Notes: generated from the sequence alone by a model not told the origin. Shown: positions 1-10,656, counted from the stretch's first letter. The stretch is 33,713 nt of DNA from Nephromyces sp. MM_2019 (GCA_015657535.1 JADHZB010001613.1:1-33713), one strand, 5' to 3'. A program made the numbers and translations.

Positions 1-309
1 CATAGCCGCACAACATTCAGGTATCTCCTCCATTCAAAAACCGATTAGAGGAGGATGACTTTTAAATGACAAAAAGAAGTTTCACAATGTAAACACAAAA
101 GCTAATAGGTTCACAGACTAGCTGATGAACCAGCTAGACAGCTAGGTTGCCAAGGCCTAGTGTCTAGACTAACACACAGCGTACTCTGCTAAGCTTAGCC
201 ATAGGCCTGCTGCTGTGTGTCGCCAGCCAGCAGCCTAGCCCAGTGTATAGCGACTAGGTAGCCACACCTAATCTGCCACTACACACATAGCCTCGCTAAC
301 ACAGTCAGT

Positions 310-339
310 GTGTGCCTAGGCACTCTAGCCTAGGCACAC
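310..339. repeat. Perfect 12-bp inverted repeat (hairpin)
   Basis: GTGTGCCTAGGC at 310-321 and its exact reverse complement at 328-339 flank a 6-base loop. A second small palindrome (TCACACT..AGTGTGA, 4-base loop) lies just downstream, within the repeat cluster near 381-399. No tract of T follows, so it does not look like a bacterial terminator. Its role is unknown. Confidence 0.8.
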
Positions 340-343
340 CACT

Positions 344-668
344 GGCTGCCTCTGTTAACAGGCCTAATATAGGCTGGGGCATCACACTCACTAGTGTGAC
401 GGACCACAGGCCTAAAATAGGCTGGGGCATCACAAGTAGTAAGGGTGGAGGCTCACTTGGTTATCTCGCTATAGGCTAGTGAAGCGCCTGTGCCTGCAAT
501 TCCCATTCACTCTTTGGAATGGGCGGCACATCGCTACATCCTAAGCATACCTCGTTCCCCCTCACTACGGTTGGTAATGGGTAATACCTCTTTAATAGTT
601 AGATGCCCTCGGGGTATCACACCTGACTGCCTGTGTTAGCAGGCTAAAATAGGCTGGGGCATCACACA
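344..668. repeat. Dispersed direct repeat, 2 long and 1 short copy
   Basis: A unit of about 41-43 bases occurs at 344-386 and 626-668, running from CTGCCT(C/G)TGTTA through AATAGGCTGGGG-type sequence to GCATCACAC. A shorter copy lacking the left part is at 409-434. The core ATAGGCTGGGGCATCACA is the same in all three. The surrounding first 900 bases are rich in AGGCCTA and CTAG words and contain no credible gene. I see no coding frame or terminal inverted repeats, so this is best called a local repeat family of unknown origin. Confidence 0.8.
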
Positions 669-975
669 CGCAGCTGATACACTCCGCCCGCTTTTCATAG
701 TGCGCCATCTAGGAACTTTCGTAGAAAAACATTCTGTGTTACCGCAGAGCACACATCACACTTCGCTAATAGGCCGCAGCCCCTACTCCCGCTCTCCAAA
801 GCGGAGAGAAGAGGAGTAGGCCTGAGAAACGCCCGCGGGTGAACAAGCATGCAAGTTTCGTGTTTCACGCAGAGTAGGCGGTAGGTGTACAAACCAGTGT
901 GTGAGCTTGAAGAGGGCTATCCGAGCTCTAGAGGAGGCGCGGCGGCCAAATTAGCCGAAGCACGGTAATCCGACC

Positions 976-1009
976 GTGCGTGTGTGCGTGTGTGCGTGTG
1001 TGTGTGTGT

Positions 1010-1045
<36 letters not shown>

Positions 1046-1081
1046 GTGTGTGTGTGCGTGTGTATGTGCGCGTGTATGTGC
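976..1081 (+). repeat. (TG)n microsatellite with CG interruptions
   Basis: About 100 bases of TGTG with scattered CGTG and TATG interruptions. Translated, it gives only a valine-cysteine run. It separates the repeat-rich left end from the region leading to the symporter gene. Confidence 0.9.
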
Positions 1082-1089
1082 AATAGGAA

Positions 1090-2026
1090 GCTGAGGCTAG
1101 GCGCTAATCACATAGTTGGTGCGGAAGGGCACGGTATAGCTGGTCGGGTTTTGTTTGCCTGGGAGGAGAGCACAAGCAGGGGGGGAAAAGAAGCGCATAA
1201 GCAAGTTCATAGTCGGACTAAAAATGCAACGCTGACAAATTTCCGTGGTAGAGGGAAGCATGCCGCTTAAAAATAGGTACACTTTCCATCAGGAGCATCA
1301 ATTTGTACTTCTTAGAATGGCCCCTAATGGCTTACCAAAGTCATCCACTCAGCTGCTACACCCATAGCCTGGTATTAAGAGAACAAGGAGAAAATACGGC
1401 CAAGTTCGTTTTGTTGGATGCCGCTGTTAAGCAACCCCGGAGAAACGAGGAATCAGAGTCCTTTGCGGCTGCCCCTATAGTGATTTATATTAGATTACCC
1501 TCGGGGAAAGCCATTTCTCTGAGAAATTAAAGGATTTCAGTATGCTGATTTGGAGCAAAGTGTTGAATGCATGATCCAATGAGGAGTCGGTTTAATGCTT
1601 CATATGACATAACTTTGTGGTTGTGCTGAGTAGAGTTGGTGTGAGACGCTACATCTTCATGCGATATTCCCTGCTTCAGCTCAATTTGATGCCAGCCAGG
1701 CTAATCCTGTTTGTGCTCGTTAGTTTTGTCGAATTCTCCCAGCACTATGCGGTGCTACTGTGTGCGCGGTGCCACTTTCAGAATTTTTATGCAAGGGGTG
1801 TACCTGAACAACTTTGGTGTTTAGTATTATAGTTTGTGCTTGGGCGCTCTTTTGTTTTTGCTTTCATGCAACTCATGGGGAGTTATTTGGTGGTACGTCT
1901 TTTGAAGTCCAAAGGATTTGCTCGTAGGATCGTGTTATCAAGAGGCTTTAGATTTGCCTTATTGTGATTCTTTGTGCAGTTTATTCTTCAAAAGTATAAA
2001 TACTCTCTCTGCTAAGCATTTTTGTA
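1090..2026. other. No firm gene; one weak ORF at 1303-1530
   Basis: No exon here can be defended strongly. The best candidate is the last 50 codons or so of a plus-strand frame ending at 1530, with charged, protein-like composition (for example ENTAKFVLLDAAV and PSGKAISLRN). It could be a terminal exon, but no clear splice acceptor or start decides it. The remainder up to 2026 is presumed 5' flank of the symporter gene. Confidence 0.3.
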
Positions 2027-3550
2027 ATGGTGCTTTCGGCAGCTGCGGCGTACTCTATAGAGATTGCTACGCTCGCAATTTTTGCGAGTCTGGCTCTTCT
2101 CTACGTGTGCACTGGCCGCAAGAAGAAAGGTATTAACCTTAGCGACTACTTTTCAAATAAAGTAGGGGTCTCTTGGTTTCCTTTTGCCCTTACAGTGTTT
2201 GCTTCAGGTTTAGGTAACTGGATCCTCTTTTTGCCTGGGGACTTTTCAGCTGAATTCTCTTGGGCAGGTCTTATCGGTTATGTTTTAGGCTCGGCACTAC
2301 CCTCCGTCATATACATTTGGATAGGGCCTCTGGTCCGAAAGTCATCCACTCCAAATGAATTTACTGGTACAGATTTTGTTCGCCGAAGGCATGGTATGCT
2401 GCCGTATACTGTAATGACTCTGGTATCTCTTCTCTTCATGTGGGTTGCGCTGACAGCAGAACTTACCACTATTGCTACTACCATGCAGCTTCTTTCTGGT
2501 GGGAGAGTTAGCGTTATAGCTTGTATTATCCCTATGGCTTTAATCACCCTTTCTTATACTGTTTTAGCGGGCTTGAAAGCTTCTATATTTACAGATCAGT
2601 TTCAGGCCTTTTTTATCATTCTCTTTGGGATTATTGCCGCCGTGGCAGGCGTTGTTTCTGTACCAGATGGAGATTTGAAGAATGTGAACCCCATCCCTTT
2701 TGCTCCCGAGGGGGCTTGGGTTGCTGGTAGTGTACTCTTTCTTACCATATATCCTTCGGAGCTGTTAAATCAGGGACATTGGCAACGCATTTTTGCTGTA
2801 AAGTCAACAAGAGATCTTCAGTTAGGCTATGGTGTTGCCGTTATAGGTATTATAATTTTCATCACTATATTTGGGTATGGTGGTATCTTTGCTGCAGGTC
2901 TTCCAGCTGCAGAAGGAGTCAGCTCCGGAATTCTTCTAACAGTCATGACATACCTGCCAGATTCGTGGTTGGTAATCGTGCTCATCCTCTCCGTTTCACT
3001 TGCTGCGTCCTCAATTGACACTATGCAATCGGCTGTGGGGTCACTACTTGGGCATGAGCTTGTTGTCCGTAAAAGATCACTTGTATGGGCTAGAGTAGTT
3101 ACTGTTTTAATGAATATCCCGGCTATTGTTATAGCTTCCTTGCAGCTGAATGTGCTAAGACTGTTCTCACTTGCTAATCTTTTATGCCTTACTGTTGTTG
3201 TTCCCAACTTCCTAGCACTTCATCAAGGTGTTACGAGATGGGGCGTATTTATGGGCTGCGTAGCGGGGTTGCTTACGTTGTTAGTAACTGGTTGGATAGT
3301 ATCAGAGTCCTTCATTGGAGGGTTAGCATACCTTTACCCCATGGACCTTTCGCATATATCGTACGTTTATGCCAGTATACTTACACCTGTGATAGCCTGT
3401 GTGGTTGTGTTCGCAGTCAGCTGGCTGGAAAAATATTTTGCACGAAGATTGCATGGCAGTAGTGCTGATGCTGGTGGTACTGCTTTTTGTGATGATACTA
3501 CAGTTAGTAAGGCTTCTGAAGCTGTTACTTCTCATGATATAAGTGTTTGA
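2027..3550 (+). CDS. Sodium:solute symporter (SSS) family transporter
   Basis: Encodes 507 residues, predicted to be a polytopic membrane protein with about 12-13 hydrophobic segments that couples uptake of a small solute to a cation gradient. SSS hallmarks are visible: DYFSNK near residue 40, the GLKASIFTDQFQ signature at 182-193, NQGHWQRIFAVKS at 248-260 and SLAASSIDT at 324-332. The last fits the Ser-Ser/Thr sodium-2 site region. The HWQR motif recalls the urea/proline branch, but the substrate cannot be assigned. The hydrophilic tail after about residue 470 is Ser/Ala/Thr-rich. The start is the first ATG after an in-frame stop at 1997. It is intronless, unlike the gene that follows about 350 bases downstream on the same strand. 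Length is typical of the family. The family call is secure; localisation (plasma membrane or organelle) is not shown by the sequence. Confidence 0.9.
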   Translation: MVLSAAAAYSIEIATLAIFASLALLYVCTGRKKKGINLSDYFSNKVGVSWFPFALTVFASGLGNWILFLPGDFSAEFSWAGLIGYVLGSALPSVIYIWIGPLVRKSSTPNEFTGTDFVRRRHGMLPYTVMTLVSLLFMWVALTAELTTIATTMQLLSGGRVSVIACIIPMALITLSYTVLAGLKASIFTDQFQAFFIILFGIIAAVAGVVSVPDGDLKNVNPIPFAPEGAWVAGSVLFLTIYPSELLNQGHWQRIFAVKSTRDLQLGYGVAVIGIIIFITIFGYGGIFAAGLPAAEGVSSGILLTVMTYLPDSWLVIVLILSVSLAASSIDTMQSAVGSLLGHELVVRKRSLVWARVVTVLMNIPAIVIASLQLNVLRLFSLANLLCLTVVVPNFLALHQGVTRWGVFMGCVAGLLTLLVTGWIVSESFIGGLAYLYPMDLSHISYVYASILTPVIACVVVFAVSWLEKYFARRLHGSSADAGGTAFCDDTTVSKASEAVTSHDISV

Positions 3551-3903
3551 TGGAGTTTTTTCCTTGTTTTATATTATCTAAAAATCAGATGCTACTGTCT
3601 ACAAAGCTTGTTTTAGGTGGATAAGAATAGCTGTGATATTGTGAGTAGGTATTTTCTGTCTTTTAAATTTGCCGTATGCTATGGCAATGCAATCATGAAC
3701 GTTTGTTATGTTTGTGACATCTTCTGTGGATGATCTGGATTTTAAACCATTTTTAGTAAAAACCTGTAAATTTTGGCTAGTGATAATATGTTGCTGGTTT
3801 ATTATGGTGATACGAGTAAACACCAACTTAGAGCTGAGTAGCGTTTGCGGAAAAGTGATTTAATCTTTGCTGCTTGCAGTGAGCTTTTTTTTCAAAAAAA
3901 ACT

Positions 3904-6509
3904 TTGGGCATTTTTGAATTAACACGCGCACATTTTCCTTCGCTGTATGGCGAGGAAACATTAAGGTATGGATATTATTTTAGGAATGAGTATTATACTA
4001 CTCACTTAGTATTATGGTGCTTAACTGTTTTCATTGTTCTGTTTTTGTTATTTTTTTCAGTTGATCTCATTGATTTTCATCTTCCAGTGACATTTCTATT
4101 TTGTTTGCCGCAAGCTACTTGTATGAATCACTACGTATTAGGTTTGCTCTGACTTTGCTACAGACCATAGTTGCGAAAATTTCCAGCAGATTTTCTTTCA
4201 GCATATTTTTTTGAGGAAAAATGTTTTCCACCCTGCTGCATTGCACGGTGTTTGCCTAATTTTGTAAATACCCTCGTATATTTTCCTTCTTAATTATCTT
4301 CAGCTGGATAGTTTATGTGAAAATGTTCAGCCTCTCGATCGCATGCTCGATGTAATATATTCTTTATATTACATTTGAGTTTATAATATCGCTAATTAGT
4401 GTTCCAGTGTATCTACTTGCTTGAATAACCAAGAAGTTTAATGATCAACGGTGCACGAATGTGATTTGCGCACTTTTGTAAGGGGTGGGGATATTTACCT
4501 ACTGATACTGTCTTCCTATATATAGTTTCGCAAGTCTTCTAAAGATGGATCTTTGGCTTTCTTATTTTTCTGCTGGTACGTGGATTTATTTGTTGTTACC
4601 TTTTTTTTGAGGGGCATTTTTTGTAATGCTGAGCCGATATGCGTTCTTGTCGAGCGGCTCAGGGGGCTGAATGTATCTTTTGTTACATCCTAGTGTTATC
4701 TCTATGTATTTAGTCGTGAATTTTTGAAAGTTCGGAAAATTTTTTGGATGCATGCTAAAACTCACTAGAAAGTCTAGAAGCAACAAATTTCAGGTATTCA
4801 AGGGGGCTTGTGGTACTGTGCTGTTATTTTGCTTCAAGCTAAATGGTATTAATTTACTTGTATCACGATGGTAGCGCTTAATACTCCCATACGTTTAGTT
4901 CATTGTCATGTAATGGTAGTGCTAGTGGAATGCGGCAGGAAATCTTGCCACTAAAGAATGAAGGCATGCTTTCTTATGCAAGTACTTTTCTATCCCCTAT
5001 TGTATGGTTAATATTGGGCCTTTTTCGTCCTATTAATCCTATATTAACAAAGTTGAGATTAGCAGTATTGATTATTGCTGGATATATTGCAGTGCGCATT
5101 TTTGATTGCTCAATACTGTCGCGTTAACTTGATGTATTTTTGCTCCCACTGGAAGCTCGTTTTTGCACTTCTTTGTTATGTCTCCAATTTGTTTGCTTAT
5201 GCTTTATATCCATTCCATTCAGCTTGTCTTTGCATACGTTTAGAGGTGGCTAGCACTTTGGTGAACATTAGCTGAGATCTGAACTACCGCTTGCTGTACT
5301 GTGGTACCTCATGTGGGCAATTTTTTTTGTTTCGCGCCCATGAGCGGAGCGCTTGATGTGATTTTCTCAGCACACCAATTTAACCTTGCGGTTGATGTGC
5401 TTCTCTGCTACGCAAACTGCGGGACTAGTAGTTATTTTTTGTTAATGATTATCTGTGTTTTGTAAGGCTTTTTATGTCATACAAAGAATAATTGCTGATG
5501 TACTAGAACAAACCATGAATGCTTTTTATTCTTACGCCCTTGAATAAATGTTTGTTCACCAGGAACTGAGTATGAGTATTTTCATCGGTTTGCTCTTGCA
5601 GGCCAGTAATTTTACAGATATGCGCAATTCTGTTGCACGGAAGTTTGGGTGCATATCAAGATATGGGTTTGTAATGTTTTGGGGGGATGCATATGCAGCT
5701 CTATCGCAGGTGCTTCTTTGGAAACCATCTCCAAGTTTGGCCATCTATGCGTAAGGCCTATGGCTGTATATAGGCCTCGCCTCTGCCATAGAGGTTAAGT
5801 AACCCCCCTTATATAGTGTTGCTTCATACAAGTTTGCTATCTACCCCTGTAATTCGCTAGGTTGTCATTGGATGGCCGTTGGTTGAGCCAGAAAGTTTTA
5901 GATTTGGCATTGTGGCAAGCTGTAATGCTTTACGGGTTACCATCACGTACATCTCGATCAGTATATCATAAACATGTTCTCAGGCTAAGCGGCTCTGAGG
6001 GAGCTAGAATTGCTTTATTTATTATTGCAGTCACCAACACGAGGTATATAAGAGGGGGGGGCTGTGGTTTTCTTTCGCTCACTGCACTACATAACCTCAA
6101 CTAGGTGGCGTTATCACGTTCAATAAACAAATTTTTGCAAGCATACTGGTATCAGTATACTCGAATGTTGCTGTCATGCTCATTGCTTTCCATTTGTTTT
6201 TGAAAACATATTTGGAAAGAACCTCGCTTATCCGCAACCGGGCTGAAGAAGCTGTATCGGCAGGTATCGGTGAAGCGAAGTATTTAACACCTATGCAAGC
6301 ATCTACAGGGTCAGTTTCAATTACGATTAAGCTAGATGATACCTTAGGATTGTCTTGGGCCTTTAAAAGGAAAGCCGTAAGCAGCTGCATATATTTTAGA
6401 TTTGTTGCATGATCGCGGGAACTTCGCGAAGCTGTTACTGGAAGCTGGCTTGCTGACGATCTGCCGTTGTAGTGCTATCGCGTACCTCCTTGGCGACTTT
6501 CTCTACTAA
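3904..6509 (+). CDS. TMEM161-like multi-exon membrane protein
   Basis: Exons read by eye: a hydrophobic segment in 3904-4134 (with VLWCLTVFIVLF), then 4304-4351, 4535-4575, 4612-4648, 4920 to about 5125, 5602-5709, 5861-5960, a 13-base microexon 6031-6043, 6142-6263 and 6400-6509 (stop TAA). Phases agree across 4535-4648-4920 and across every junction from 5602 to the stop. The joins after 4351 and after about 5125 are unresolved, and the start is not found. Pieces appear in the same order as the TMEM161 family as I remember it: VLWCL; the N..PL segment; GAFFVMLSRYAF where the family has a GAFLTFPGLR-type segment; ASTFLSPIVWLILGLF; LRLAVLIIAGY; then RNSVARKF. Several segments are hydrophobic, fitting a multi-pass protein. 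Role in the family is poorly defined. An alternative is an unrelated multi-pass protein, but some exons here are near certain because splice sites and phases coincide. Confidence 0.55.
4629..4662. repeat. 8-bp inverted repeat
   Basis: CTGAGCCG at 4629-4636 pairs with CGGCTCAG at 4655-4662 across an 18-base loop. It straddles the proposed donor at 4649 of the TMEM161-like gene, so an RNA hairpin here could hide or expose that splice site. This is an inference from position only. Confidence 0.5.
5754..5777. repeat. 8-bp inverted repeat AGGCCTAT/ATAGGCCT
   Basis: AGGCCTAT at 5754-5761 and ATAGGCCT at 5770-5777 form an exact inverted repeat within an intron of the TMEM161-like gene. A similar AGGCCTA-cag-TAGGCCT palindrome occurs at 9037-9053. 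AGGCCTA words are also frequent in the first kilobase. Confidence 0.6.
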
Positions 6510-6928
6510 TTTCACGTCGTAACGTTAATTTTGCTGGAGTCTAAGAAAGAGCTGCTCTACGCGCGGTCGCCACCTCGCTACCGCACACACTGCGCACGTT
6601 ACTTTATGGACTGAAAAATCCTCTGCCACTTGATATGTAGGGCGCAGGCCAATCCTCCTTAAAAGGAAATAGCCTCAGCCTATCACGCATAGCCCCCCTG
6701 TGTGCCAGTCGCGGTGACCAAGCGTCACATGTTAAAACTTGCACTTACCGCCAATGTATTTCCATTATTGTCTGTCAAACTTAAAAAGACGCCTACCGCA
6801 TCCGCCCCTCTGCAACTTTTCTGAGCTGTAAGTGATAATTTTTTGGGGAAATGAGTTATCGGGTAAGTACAGGCTTCCCGGGTTGGGAGTAGCCAACGGG
6901 CCTGCACTAAAATTATGTAATCCGCCCA

Positions 6929-8162
6929 TTAAGGCTGATGAATAGTGGTCGATAGAGCCAGGAAATCCCTCTCTGTTATTTGATTATACTGAAGATTAAT
7001 TTTTTGCCGAAGAGTGCAAGGGGTCTCCCCTTTCTCCCTATGCGCATCACGCAGCTTTTCATCTAGTTCGCATGAGCACTTCCATGGCATTCGCTATTCA
7101 CATTCGAGCTGGTCAATCAGCTGGGCAAAGAAGTATATATTTTACAGTAACCCCTTTTTTACAATCACCCCATTAAATGCTGTTGCTGAGGTACCGCTGC
7201 CGCAAAAAGTGCTACATTTCTGATATTTAGATGTCCCTACCGAGTTTCTATGTCCATTGATACCCGTCAAGTCCGGTGCAAATTTTTTGTATACCTTTGG
7301 TTGTTTAAAATTCCTTTGGCCGAGAGTCTACAAGTTTTTAACGCTTCATTACGGCGAAGAAGACGTTCATACGAGCACTTCAAGTTACTGCAAATTAGAA
7401 GTGAAGACAAGCTATAGCGTTAAATCATCTACTGTCGATAAGAAGCTGACTGCGTGCTACATGTCAACCGAATATATATAGCACGTGCCCCTATGATGAA
7501 TTGAGTAAGTGAGTATCATGGTATTGTAAAGGTTATTCAGATAAAGGCTTTTTAGTAACACGTATAAGAGGGCATCTCCATTTACGTGAGCTATCCTCAC
7601 GTTGGATAATAATCATATCAATATAAAAATATTAAATGCAGGGTATTCCGATGGTTGTTTCCAAATATTGTGTACAGATGCAACGAAATAGATCCTATAT
7701 ATGGGTTGTAGATACAAGGAAAGAAAGCACGCCAGAAATAAATGATTGACGAATTACCTGCGCTTCAAGAGGGTCCCATGAAAAAATATTAGAAAACTCT
7801 CTAGCGATAATTATACTGGCTTTACAGGCCAAATACGCGACGAAAGTGCGGTTTCAAATTTATCGAGACGAAGACATATCCAATGCTCTTCTATGTTATA
7901 ACATAGAAACAGCACTTGCTTAGCCTGGTAGCACAAAACCCCTGAAACCAGATGAAAGTACCCCTTTCCTCTCAGTAAGCCTACCGAGCGACAGCCCTAT
8001 CACTTTAAGATTGAAGTAGCGGAAAAGACAGCTTAGACTCAGCTTGTCAGGCAACTGCCTCCACTTGAGGTTACGTTGCGTTTCGCCCGGCACACTCGAA
8101 ACCTGGATGAGCGTGGAAGAAGCACCACAGCGGGCCCTACCTTTGCATACTTCTGCCTCTGA
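6929..8162 (-). CDS. Multi-exon gene, possible Josephin-domain protein
   Basis: Minus-strand exons read by eye: 7985 to at most 8162 (frame open, ends phase 1), 7826-7941 (116 bases, phase fits), 7758-7798, about 7636-7694, 7295-7387, about 7168-7219, and a terminal exon 6929-7093 ending TAA. Exon 7826-7941 contains LFLCYNIEEHWICLRL, preceded by NLKVIGLSLG in the exon before. This resembles the F-I-C-N..HW-F-x-(V/I)-R segment around the catalytic His of Josephin deubiquitinases (ataxin-3 type). A later exon has IYFVASVHN where that family has a Y-S-I-F-V-V strand. The N-terminal segment with the catalytic Cys is not visible, and the WxNL(N/D)S Asn motif is not clear. The last exon is charged (CELDEKLRDAHREKGE). 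The gene is head-to-head with CAP and ends about 420 bases from the convergent TMEM161-like gene. Gene presence is fairly sure; the family call is weak. Confidence 0.5.
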
Positions 8163-8248
8163 TTACTACTGTCTGCCGTCAACCAACCAGAACCCACCCA
8201 CATCCCTTCCGTTTTCGTGATTCAGACGTCACATTTTTAGTATACACG

Positions 8249-8770
8249 ATGTCAACTAGTGCTAGCAAGGCGGCACCTGCAGCACCCATCATAGAATTAG
8301 TGGGTGAAAAGGTGTGGAATGTTGAGAATCACCACAAGAGTGATAAAGTAACCCTGACGGACTGCACCATTAGCCAAGGAGTAGCCGTGCGAAACTGCTC
8401 TAATTTGCTGCTTAACGTCGAGAAAAAAGTTGCAAGCACGATAATCGACAACTGCAGCGACTGCAGCATGGTGTTTGATTCGCTCATAGGCTCAATCGAA
8501 GTTGTTCGCTCCCAGAGATTGAAAATTCAGGTATTGCAGACAGTTCCGGCAATTTCTGTCGACAAAACTGACGGACTGGATATATACATCACTCGTGACA
8601 GCAAAGATCTCGAGGTGACTGCCAGTCATTCCTACAATGTCCATATCAATTTCCCCAAGGGGGAAGACGCATCAGGAGATTGGGTGGAGCTCACAATCCC
8701 GGAGCAATTTCACCACAATATTGTGCAGGATAAGCTGGTGACTAGAGTCTCAGACCTCTACTCGTATTAA
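8249..8770 (+). CDS. CAP: Adenylyl cyclase-associated protein, C-terminal (actin-binding) form
   Basis: The 173 residues correspond to the C-CAP/CARP beta-helix domain that binds ADP-actin monomers and promotes nucleotide exchange, so it acts in cytoplasmic actin turnover. The repeating beta-strand turns (LVGEKVWNVENH, VTLTDCTISQGVAVRNCSN, TIIDNCSDCSMVFDSLIGS) and the ending TIPEQF..KLVTRVSDLYSY are typical. The N-terminal helical cyclase-binding domain and the polyproline linker are absent, as known for apicomplexan CAPs. The reading frame is open back to a stop near 8108, but no other in-frame ATG exists, so 8249 is the supported start. No longer N-terminal isoform of the kind described in Toxoplasma is visible without splicing. 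AG dinucleotides just upstream could be splice acceptors for a 5' UTR intron. The gene is intronless and divergent from the minus-strand gene at 6929-8162. Confidence 0.92.
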   Translation: MSTSASKAAPAAPIIELVGEKVWNVENHHKSDKVTLTDCTISQGVAVRNCSNLLLNVEKKVASTIIDNCSDCSMVFDSLIGSIEVVRSQRLKIQVLQTVPAISVDKTDGLDIYITRDSKDLEVTASHSYNVHINFPKGEDASGDWVELTIPEQFHHNIVQDKLVTRVSDLYSY

Positions 8771-9456
8771 TTTAATCAGTACAGTAACTATACCGTTATC
8801 AAGCACAAAGAGCTGCCACTATGCAGCAGAAAATACAGAGCAGCTGTGCTTCCCATGGGTAACAAACCGGACAGGAAGATTAGTAAAATCTGAATGGGCG
8901 GAGTGTTAGGGGAGGGAGAAGTACGCATCTAAGAGGATTGTGTGCAGCCGCTTTTCTTGACGCACAGACGCGGGTACCTTCCTCGAAGGACTCCATGAAG
9001 CCAGAAAGCTTTCCAATAGTATAATTGAACGCTTTCAGGCCTACAGTAGGCCTAAAGCTTTCCCTTCAACAAGGCAAGGCAGGAACTAAGTTTTCGCAAT
9101 CAATATTATGATAAGCAGACGAAACACAGCGTGACGTAAATGGCCACATTTTTGGCCTGACCCTCTTCACCCGAATTCAACGGAAGTCCAATCCAAGCCT
9201 TTAAAAACAACTGGATTGGCATGTACGTTGGGATACACAATGTTGAGGTTAAATAACGATAGTGACTATTTTGTAAAGGTGTGCATGACTTAATACAAAG
9301 GTAGATTCATGCCAAAGCACAGAAAACGCTTCGCTGTAGCGCTAAGTATGGGTGAGCTGAAGCAATAAAAATAACGAGCAGCAACTGATACAATGAGCTC
9401 AGACAAACTCATTACACACAATCAAAGAACATACTTGCAATCTCACATATTAAGAT
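8771..9456. other. Intergenic, convergent gene ends
   Basis: This interval lies between the CAP stop codon and the minus-strand exon ending at 9457. It holds a palindrome at 9037-9053 (AGGCCTA, 3-base spacer, TAGGCCT) next to two GAAAGCTTT/AAAGCTTTC words. I see no credible exon, so it is presumably two 3' UTRs and spacer. Confidence 0.5.
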
Positions 9457-10656
9457 TTAGAAATATACGTGTAGTGCTTTGCAATTCATAGCATGCTCCA
9501 TAGTAGTCAGGTGCTGAACCTGAGAGGATACTTGCTCCAACCAAGGGCTTTCGCTAATTTCACGCAAGTGTCTGGCTAGCAAGACTATACGCACAATTTT
9601 TTTCAAAGGCAGCTGAAATTTCTGAATATCGGAAGCGCGATCAGAATAATTCTCCAGAGAATTAATGAATATATTTGCTGACTCATACACCTTCAGCCAA
9701 TCACCCATTTCTTCCAAGGAAAACTCTTGCCGCGGGTGGAATTTTTGTCTACCAATACGCGCTTAAACTATGAAAACACGCTACTCAGGGCATATAAGCC
9801 AGAACAGGAGGAAATTGGGGATTCATGATTATTTTATTGACAGCAAACACCCAAGCAAATCGCAATTGCCAAGAATAGAAAAGTTCAACCACTAAAACAA
9901 GCACCGCCCCATCCTACCCGTTTCTCGTCAATGACAGCATAAAATCAAAGAAAGTTACTTGCACAGTAAGAACATACGCAGATAAAACAGCGATATATAA
10001 CATAATTTTCATCAATAGCTACTGCGCCAAGATAAACGACACAACAAAAGAAACAGCAGTGCACTTTAGTATCCTGGGGCACAGAAGCGTCGCTATAATT
10101 AGAGAATTAACGTCCACATATTTTGACGCAATTAAAGTTTCTCAAAAAATCGAACAAATTCCTTTGAAATAAGAAATTCCATGTCTTCAGCTATTCTGAG
10201 TCACTAAACAGTTTAGGAACTTGTAATTCTATCTTAACTACACCATAGTCGAATGAAGGGGTAAATACTCGTAAGAAGAGGATAGTAGGGTACTTAGCAA
10301 CAGCTAGGCAAATTTGAGGAAGAAAGCCAAATTAGCATAGCTGTATAGTAACTAGCAGTGGTGATACCTTCGGAGAAAAACGAAAGGAAAAATATCCAGA
10401 AAATAAAATGTCAAACAAAGGATAAGACTACATAAAATAATAACAGAAAAAGAACTACAAAGAAGAAAACTACTTTTCAAAGTTTGCAGCCAAAGCAATA
10501 TAAAAAAATTTTAGCAGCTCAAAAATGTATTTTATAGTGCATGGACACCACTGCCTATAAATAATATGAAAATCTTCGTAGGTTAGAGGCACATGCAAAG
10601 TCCAACGGAATCTTGTAGATTATATCGGTAACAGGGCAATACAGAATCGTATCGTC
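9457..10656 (-). CDS. Unknown multi-exon gene (or two genes)
   Basis: Three coding-like exons are visible. One starts at 10656 after a CTGGCAG acceptor (DDTILYCPVTDIIYKIPLDF). One starts at 10195 after GTGACTCAG and reads IAEDMEFLISKEFVRFFEKL before a stop at 10133. The third is 9748-9457 and ends in TAA. The last codes for a helical, charged region (FSLEEMGDWLKVYESANIF, then QLPLKKIVRIVLLARHLRE). If the stop at 10133 is used, 9457-9748 belongs to a second gene or isoform. I do not recognise a family. The exons share no obvious motif, but their composition and acceptors make chance ORFs unlikely. It lies directly downstream of the succinyl-CoA ligase gene on the same strand. Confidence 0.45.

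Noticed and set aside
980..1270. Valine/cysteine-rich ORFs across TG tracts here and at 28821-29131 and 32937-33230
   Set aside because: They are translations of TG microsatellite DNA, open in several frames, with no non-repeat core.
6725..6990. Minus-strand frame with NFSAGP resembling the start of phosphoserine aminotransferase
   Set aside because: The match is six residues only, the following residues do not fit, and the frame overlaps the better supported terminal exon ending at 6929.
7257..7481. Plus-strand ORF of 74 codons
   Set aside because: The minus strand here has a phase-compatible exon with a strong acceptor (CTAATTTGCAG), so the plus frame looks like its shadow.
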